A DNA stretch of 22,218 nucleotides from Chrysophaeum taylorii (taxonomy: Eukaryota > Sar > Pelagophyceae > Pelagomonadales > Pelagomonadaceae), in assembly GCA_029834535.1 (NCBI GenBank), contig JAQMWT010000142.1:65001-87218 (forward strand), read 5' to 3'. This document shows positions 16,340 through 22,218 of the stretch, one piece after another. Position 1 is the first letter of the stretch. The number at the start of each line of letters is the position of its first letter. Both the position numbers and the translations under genes were made by a program. The notes below the pieces were generated by a model. That model had not been told where the DNA came from, did no database searches, and saw only the letters and a program-made list of their open reading frames with translations.

Positions 16340-16750
16340 CGTGAACGTCTGGAAGGTTAATTCGGGGAATGAAAGGTTATGATCCCTATATCCTCAGAAC
16401 ACGACAGGCGGCATCTAGAACTACACGAGAAAGGTTAAGTGTATAGTGCTACATACCTCGGGACGCGCTAGACCATGATGATGAGCGTAGGCACAAACCA
16501 GAGGACTATTAGATTGTGTAAAAAGGAAGAAGAAGGGTAAGGAAGAGACCACGTTCTCAACGGACGGATAAGGGTAAGAGGCAGCAGATTTCTCTGCACC
16601 CCCTCGACATGTCTTAAGCGCAATGTGCGACTGTAGAGCATCTCTTGAGAAAGATGATGATGAAGGAAAAAAAAAAAGGAAAGGAAGGAGAATACAGTCT
16701 TGATGGTCGCAGAGGTCACATAAGAGGCATCAAGAGTATAGCAGGGTGTC
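16340..16750. other. Spacer between modules A and B
   Basis: Read on the minus strand, this follows the stop of module B and precedes module A. It has T- and C-rich runs (for example an A-run on the plus strand near 16668-16678). A GTATGT...TCCAG segment just in front of module A's ATG could be an intron. No complete open frame with recognisable content is seen. Confidence 0.4.
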
Positions 16751-18567
16751 TTAGGGCTTGGACTTGGTGGAGCTGAGAGTCGACTTGACGCTTTTGAACA
16801 GAGCATTACGAAACACAGGTACGGCAGACAGTGTGTTAAAGCTATCTGAGGTGGTGGACGTTAGTGGTTCGAGAGTATCGGTATCGTCTTCGTCAGCTTC
16901 TGCTGTCTGGTGGTGAACGCCAATAGCAGAATGGTGTGGTACCATACGAAACGTGAGTGCAAGTAAAGCATTCAGTAGGGATGGTACTAGTGAGTCAAGT
17001 TTTAAGGTGTCCAGTTGGTTTTCCAAAAAGTTGGACTCAGCGAACGGATCCGAGAGGATAGAAGGGTCTTCCGATTCACATGCGAAGGGAATGCTTTGAA
17101 TACACGAGAGCAAATTATCACGCAGACGATGGAGGTGATCGTCCGGGGAGGGATGGTTGGCGGCATATTGGTCATGAGCTGTTAGCGTTAAGCGAGACAG
17201 TAGCTCTGTGATCTTGAACAGTGTTACAATCAACACGTGTGCATTCGCTGTAGGAGGAAAGAGCCGGTTTTCCAGGGAGGTAATTGAAGCAATGGCTGCC
17301 TGTAGATCTGTGCGCAGAGATAGATTCTCAGCGCTGAGGGTGTTGACCTTGCGAATATATAGGCGAAGAGTTTCCTGGAGTTGTTCGACTTGTTGACGCA
17401 ATGCATCGACACATCGGGCGAGGCAGAAGGAGCAGGGTGTGTCGATGGCGAAGACATTACCAGAGTAGATTCTGATGAGGGAAGTGAGTAGTTAAATGAC
17501 GTTTCGGTCAACATATGCTGTGCAAGTAGGGGGTATTTCGTGTTTAGGAAGTGCAGAAAGTCTTGACGTTCGGCCGGAGTATAGCCTACTATAGGTGGTG
17601 CCGAACATTACATCCAAGAGTGATGGCGGCTTTGTATCGTCTGAGGATGATGCGTAGTCGTCAAGGTGTTGTACCCACGATTGGATAACAGTATGAATCA
17701 CATGGTGGTATTTGGTGGGCTTGAACATAGCCTGAGTTTTACGAGCTTGTGTTCGCTCGAGCGTTACAAGAAAGCTTGTGTTCGCTCGAGCGTTACAAGA
17801 AAGTTAAGATGCTCCAGCTGCATCTGAGTAATAAGCCGAAGATCCAGTGCCAATGGTAATTGAGTAGTGGAGTCTGTGGCTGCATCGGTTACTGATAAGA
17901 CTAAATGAGCAAGTGACGAATGTTGCGTTAGACTGCTGGTCAAGAGAGTATGTAGCTCCTTTGGCAAATGATACGTGCCTATGATGGTTGCGCGTATATG
18001 ACCAGCTGAGCACCCATCACAGGAGGGTTGGAAGGAAGTAGCATTACGTGCACATACGTTAGGTTGTATGGGCACCTGATCGGTGTTGTGACAAGCGCAA
18101 CAAATGTTAATGGTGACAGTTGAGATGGGAATGTGACCATTCTTCTTGTGGACATCTGTGTTAAGGTGACTCAGCACTTCAGTGGGATTATATGTGGTAG
18201 AGGCAAGAAATGTAGGTTGCCCCAAATCGTTGAGGAATTGCGTACAGTAGGATGACAGAATGAAACGTTCACGTTTGGGGCCTCTGTAGCAGCCAATAGA
18301 AGCAATATCAGGAGCAGCTTCCCAAAGTATAGTAATGGGTAAGCGCATGGACATGAACGTGGTCAGTGAGAGTTCCACTCGCATAAAAGAAGAGAGAAAT
18401 GGGGTGACAGGGACACGGAAGTTCTCAAGGAGAGAGATTCCTCGCTTGTAAGCAGCATAGTCAATACTGAGGCCGTCCTGGAACGTCGTCAGCGACGGAG
18501 GTGAGATATGCACGGCTAGTGTCGGTGCAAACGCAGCAGGCAGTGTGGTTGCAGTTGTAGCAGTCAT
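16751..18567 (-). pseudogene. Module B: full-length but frameshifted paralogue of module A
   Basis: The reading begins at ATG 18567 (267 codons, to 17764), continues in another frame at about 17742-17600, changes again for about 17598-17410, and ends in the frame 17401-16751. The N-terminal part has no known motif but includes a Cys/His-bearing stretch ('CCACHNTD', a later Cys, then 'SCDGC'), possibly metal binding. The C-terminal part has a coiled coil ('QQVEQLQETLRLYIRKV' near 17400-17350), a helical region, a Glu/Asp patch ('EADEDDTDTLE') and a basic Ser/Thr end. The first frame change coincides with a 29-bp tandem duplication at 17745-17802; removing one unit would bring the next segment into frame. 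Two further changes of one or two bases near 17600 and 17405 are inferred from the shifts. Unspliced introns are a less likely explanation because no GT-AG pair of the usual 40-50 nt size is obvious. Confidence 0.55.
17745..17802. repeat. 29-bp tandem duplication of a quasi-palindrome
   Basis: The unit GCTTGTGTTCGCTCGAGCGT... is repeated exactly at 17745-17773 and 17774-17802. Each unit holds the 10-nt palindrome CGCTCGAGCG flanked by CTTGT and ACAAG, so each can fold into a hairpin. The length is not a multiple of three, and the module B frame stops in the second unit read (TAA at 17766-17764). Confidence 0.9.
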
Positions 18568-18773
18568 GGTTCGTTGCTTTTTGCGACAACCTGGGGGGAG
18601 GTTCGGCCGTGGAGAGCGAGAAAGGACTGTCCTTCAAACGACTAGTGAGATGCCGCGGCCACGGGAGTGTCAAGAAAAGACATGAACAACACTCGCCCGC
18701 GTACAAAAAAATGTAAAAGAAGGTAAGGCCAGGGCTAGTTTAGCGACGTTGCGGTCACTAGAGTTAGGCATCT
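18568..18773. other. Gap between copia RNase H end and module B start
   Basis: About 206 bp, read on the minus strand, from the last stop of the copia pol to the ATG of module B. It contains the left copy of a 21-bp exact repeat (18736-18756). No LTR boundary or polypurine tract is evident, so whether module B belongs to the copia element is open. Confidence 0.4.
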
Positions 18774-19356
18774 TCAATCCTGTAAAGGCTTGTCGTCAGA
18801 AGCATGATGCATACCGAGTAGAGAACGAAAAGTGGAGAACTCAGCAGCAAGTGGCTTTGTAAAACCATCCGCCACGTTCAGCTTGCCGGGAACATGATGG
18901 ACTCGTATTTTCTGTAGCGATGTACTCACGGATTTTAAACCATCTGGTCGACAGTGCCTTGGATCGAGAGGACCCATCTGGGTTATTAGAGGTGTGAACA
19001 GCGGCAGCATTGTCAGACAAGAGAGGTAGGCTTCTGATGAAGCGCATATCTTCAGCAATTGGGTTGTCATTGTCATCGAAGTCGACATGATCAGCGGTGT
19101 TCTCACCATTAGCATTGTTGACGTAGAAGGTGGGGTTGACGACAAAGGAGAGTTCCAACTGCAGCTTGCGTAGCCAAACAGCTTCATCAGCACAAATACT
19201 GAGGGCAATCAACTCAGCTTCGTGAGTTGAGCAGGAGACAATCGGTTGAAGTTTGCTTTTCCAACCAATAAGGCAGTTGAAAAGATAGAAGACAAGCCCG
19301 GTGGTAGATTTCCTATCTTCCTGTGATAAGGAAGGGGCATTGTCAGCATCAACCAT
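18774..19356 (-). pseudogene. Copia RNase H, frameshifted near its end
   Basis: The frame 19356-18841 carries 'DADNAPSLSQEDRKSTTG', 'CSTHEAELIALS' and 'LSDNAAAV', i.e. the Asp, Glu and Asp of a copia RNase H. After 'RWFKIREYI' the similarity moves into the frame ending at 18774, which holds the terminal motif 'HVPGKLNVADGFTKPL'. One frame change near 18910 therefore splits the domain. There is also an insertion relative to usual RNase H, rich in Asp and Asn (19057-19115). Confidence 0.8.
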
Positions 19357-20640
19357 GGCAACTAAGGGGTCAAACTGTCCAGTAGATACATCCTGCGGTT
19401 AGTAGTCGACCACAGTGGATAGATCAATTCGATTAGCGGAGACAGTGCGAAGGTGAGCTTCAATGGCATTACCTTTAGGGTGAAACCAGAGGCGAAGTGA
19501 GCGGTTTTCCGGCTTCTTGAGGTAGCGAAGCAAATGCTATAGCATTTGGACGTGAACATCGTGGGTGCATGCATACCACGCGAACATCTGCCCAAGGCTT
19601 GAGAAGTCAGGTCTGCAGGCAACTTATGAACACCAGCTTGCCAAGGAGGGTGGCAAAGTGCGAATTGATGTACAACTCTGTTCAGAGCTGGGAGTGCCAT
19701 CTTTATGAAGGACGATGACATAGGATATTTAAGCGGGGTCAGTTGCTGCAAGACTGGGTGATCAGCGAGGGGTTCATCCAGCTTGCTTGCACATCCAGAG
19801 AAATGGAGCCGTCAGATGTGCGACACACACGCATGCCTAGGAGGGTGGACAGGTTCAAACTGCTCTACAGCATACCGATTGTGTCCTGTAATTCAGTACG
19901 AAGAGGGTCGTCATTGGACACAATAACAATGTCGTCTACAGACAGACTGGCACGAACTTAGCGTGCGGATACTCGAGCATATAGGCAAGAGTCCGAATGC
20001 AGGCGTTTGTAACAAGGCTACGGAAGAAGCCGTCTATCTTTGTTCCAAAGGGATGGTGATTGCCAAGTCCATAAGTGACTTCAGCAGTTTCGGTAGACGT
20101 CGGCCCTTGTACTTAGCGTCATCGGGTCGATAAGCTTGATGCCGTCTGGTAACTGAACATAGACATTGGCATCGATGTCAGACTGAACGAGGCGTTCGGA
20201 CGTGCGCATGGTAGACAGGCAATTGCGTATGCTGCAATAGCTATAGTACCGGATTGCGGTCATGGTGGCCATGGGGCTGAAGGTACCAAAAATCGGCGCA
20301 AGAGATGCTAGGAAGCCACGTAGTACGAGGCGAGCCTTGTGCTAACGTATTGCCTGCAGAGTCTGTTTAATCTTCAGCACCATCTTGCTGTCAATAGGAC
20401 GAGAGACACCGTCGGGTAAGGAAAGTTTGAAGCAGCCAAAGCGGATAATGTCGTGGAGTTCCTGGCGATGGCCTTGAGGTAGGCGTGCCTGTTTTCAGGC
20501 GACAAACCGTGGAGGCACTTAAGTTTATATTCGTCAAAGGAAACGTCCGCTTCTTGGACCTTATATTCGTCAGGACCAACAGTGGCTGAATTATAGTTTA
20601 GCGACGTTGCGGTCGAGGCAGTGTGCGCAACTTCGGGATA
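19357..20640 (-). pseudogene. Copia reverse transcriptase, heavily broken
   Basis: Fragments in different frames follow the copia order. First come an N-terminal stretch around 20580-20470 and then 'LPDGVSRPIDSKMVLKIK' near 20415-20365. 'KARLVLRGFLA' and 'FGTFSPMA' follow near 20340-20265, after an in-frame stop. 'DIDANVYVQLPDG' lies near 20185-20140 and the catalytic 'LSVDDIVIV' near 19945-19918 (VDD at 19939-19931). Later parts down to 19362 are scrambled by further shifts. At least four disruptions separate these blocks, so no functional enzyme can come from this copy. Confidence 0.75.
20594..20614. repeat. 21-bp exact repeat, right copy
   Basis: TAGTTTAGCGACGTTGCGGT plus one C, identical to 18736-18756. 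This copy lies in the coding linker in front of the copia reverse transcriptase. The other lies in the non-coding gap after the RNase H. Confidence 0.85.
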
Positions 20641-21270
20641 AGCGGAAACAGCGTCAGTAGGGTAGTAGGGGCAGATTCAGTTGGATATGGATAGTAGGGT
20701 CGGTACGTAAGACCTGGGTGATAAACTGTAGAGACCAGAAGGTATTCCTCCAAGTCAGCCAGAGATGCAGAAGTAGCGCCAAACTCGGATGAGGTGATCA
20801 ATAAAGCTGGTCGGCGCCAGGTACGTAAGTGCATATTGTAAGGAAGAAGTGCCGAAGGCAGCAGCGTGTTCAGTGAACGCAGATAAAAGGGGCTGAGGAA
20901 TAGGGCACGCAGGTGAACCATCAGTAGTTAACAGGTTGCAGCTGGGATGCTGGATGCGCACTTGGCGTGGGCGAAGTAACCATCGACGTGCGGGTAGCGG
21001 GCAAGTAAGTCAGTGCGCAACGGGATAAGAAGACGTGTTCCCCCTCTGAGCAGATAGCAGACCAGAGGATACCACCACGGAGATGAAGGGCGGAGAGGGC
21101 GGGAGACTTGAACGTAAGAAAGTGGTGGCGAAGATCCCAGCGGAAATCGGCGAGCTTGCCACCACAGGCTTTGTAAGCACCAATAGTAGACGCGTAACCG
21201 GGCTCGGATAGTTTTCATAGTAGTGGCCTTGCGAGTGTTAGGCTGTTTGGAACCTGGGACAAGAATGAGG
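20641..21270 (-). pseudogene. Copia integrase-to-RT linker region, broken
   Basis: Between the Pro-rich linker and the reverse transcriptase, short minus-strand frames (21218-20928, 20961-20755, 20921-20598) hand over to one another with Tyr/Pro-rich and Leu-rich content and no named motif. Position within the element and the lack of other genes support reading this as the degenerate linker of the polyprotein. Confidence 0.45.
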
Positions 21271-22218
21271 TCATCTTGTGCAAAAAGGTCTTGTAAGAAG
21301 GAAGCAAGGGCGGCGGTGACATAGAGCCAGATTCGTCGGCGATAGCGTCAGAAGAGGAGAAGAGGCCGGAGTAGGGGACGAAGAAGGAGGAGCTGAAGGA
21401 GGTGGGGAGTGCCCCCTCTGAGGATGAGGGTCCGTCCCCCTCTGAATGACATGGTCTTGGATAGTGGTGTGGGTGTGAGCGAGAAAGGCGCGGAAGGAGC
21501 GTTGTGGAGGAGCTAGTTCAGGATCAGGAGTAGGATGCTGCAACATGTAGAAGGAGCTTGGACGAAACACAGATTTGTCCGTTTTCAGGGTTGAGGACGA
21601 CGTCAGCGAGATGGTCGACGCGTGGGGAGACGAGCGGGTTTTGCGTTGGCGCAACAGAGATACAGATATTTGCGGCGGCACGGTTCCCCGTGGTGTTCAT
21701 GGGGCTCCAATAGGGGGTAACATTCAGCGCCAAAAATCTTGAGCATATCGTGTTGGGGAGTGCTGAGTTGGTTGTAGAGTAGCTGTTGCGGACTCAGAAT
21801 AGCATGATGAATGCGCTCGAGCGTGGCGTTCGGGAGAAGGTTGAGCTTTGAACGGTGTGTATCACCGCCCATGGGAACATGATAGCTTTCCACGATCTTG
21901 GCGCCACGATAGTGAGCATTAAGGAGAGAACGAAGGCGAGTTGAGGAGGCGGAGGCGATGAAACCGATGGCAGACTCAACTTCAAAGTTAAAGTGGTGCA
22001 TGTACGGCGGGAAGGCAATGAGTTGAATGCCCTTATCGACGCGATACGGAGGTAATGTGCTGGCTAAAGTAAGGCTTGAAGTGCATCGGAGTAGAGGTGC
22101 GCATGTGCACGTTGAGTTGTGTACGACAGAGTCATACACAAAATCCAGAGCTTGAGTGAACTCCGTGGCGTTGGTGGTGCGTGTAAAGTACACCAAGAGA
22201 AATTTCGAAATGAGTTCC
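21271..22218 (-). pseudogene. Copia integrase remnant and Pro-rich linker, partial
   Basis: The frame open from the right edge down to 21603 has 'VDKGIQLIAFPPYMHHFNFE' near 22040-21980 followed by V-E-S-A, matching the D-N-G...P-P-x-x-H-x-N-x-x-A-E region of copia integrases, and 'MLKIFGAECYPLLEPHEH' for the L-R-V-F-G-C block. Similarity then shifts to the frame 21733-21524 ('LADVVLNPENGQICVSS') and on to a Pro/Ser-rich linker (21681-21271). Two frame changes are needed. The first catalytic Asp would be outside the window. Confidence 0.65.

Larger units (their letters stand above)
18774..22218 (-). mobile_element. Decayed Ty1/copia element, continues beyond right edge
   Basis: Read on the minus strand from the right edge: an integrase, a Pro/Ser-rich linker, a reverse transcriptase and an RNase H of copia type. 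The pieces are spread over all three frames with many stops and shifts. The order fits one ancient insertion. The 5' part (LTR, gag, protease) lies outside the window. The decay is far greater than in the plus-strand copia body at 12138-14682, so the two insertions differ in age. Confidence 0.8.

Noticed and set aside
1..22218. CRISPR arrays, rRNA genes, bacterial operons
   Set aside because: No regularly spaced direct repeats, no rRNA-like conserved stretches, and spliced genes argue for a eukaryotic source.

Overview
The window looks like nuclear DNA of a unicellular eukaryote. A stramenopile or haptophyte microalga is the best guess, but no sequence here fixes the lineage. The evidence is intron-containing genes with very short GT-AG introns (40 to 49 nt), signal-anchored glycosyltransferase and cytochrome b5 membrane proteins, no operon structure, and Ty1/copia retroelements. 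All gene models and family names come from reading the sequence by eye; no search was run.

Left half (1 to about 9,840): GC-rich and gene-dense, with five host genes. (1) A partial minus-strand gene for an FkbM-like methyltransferase runs off the left edge. (2) It shares a 152-bp divergent promoter with a five-exon, 442-residue multi-pass membrane protein on the plus strand, which faintly resembles PrsW proteases. (3) Converging on that gene is a two-exon minus-strand gene for a secreted or membrane cytochrome b5 domain fused to a polytopic membrane domain. (4) After about 1.8 kb with little more than a broken Cys/His finger fragment and a striking cluster of AGTGATG elements comes a two-exon plus-strand gene. 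It joins a GT10 (fucosyltransferase-like) domain to a GT25-like domain. (5) Converging on it is a single-exon, 261-residue membrane protein of unknown function.

Middle (9,841 to about 12,040): about 2.2 kb with no convincing gene. It holds a TTAG microsatellite and a 49-nt purine tract.

Right half (about 12,040 to 22,218): visibly more AT-rich and filled with mobile-element material. A 5'-truncated plus-strand Ty1/copia body (integrase C-terminus, reverse transcriptase, RNase H) is nearly open, with one in-frame stop. It is bounded by 36-bp exact direct repeats. A second, badly decayed copia pol lies on the minus strand and runs off the right edge. Between the two, on the minus strand, are two diverged tandem copies of an unrecognised gene with a Cys/His-bearing region, a coiled coil and an acidic Ser/Thr tail. 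One copy is an intact 417-codon frame. The other is broken by a 29-bp tandem duplication and two further frame changes. This pair, lying 3' of a copia pol on the same strand, is the most unusual content of the window and could be an accessory (env-like or gag-like) ORF of an undescribed retroelement.
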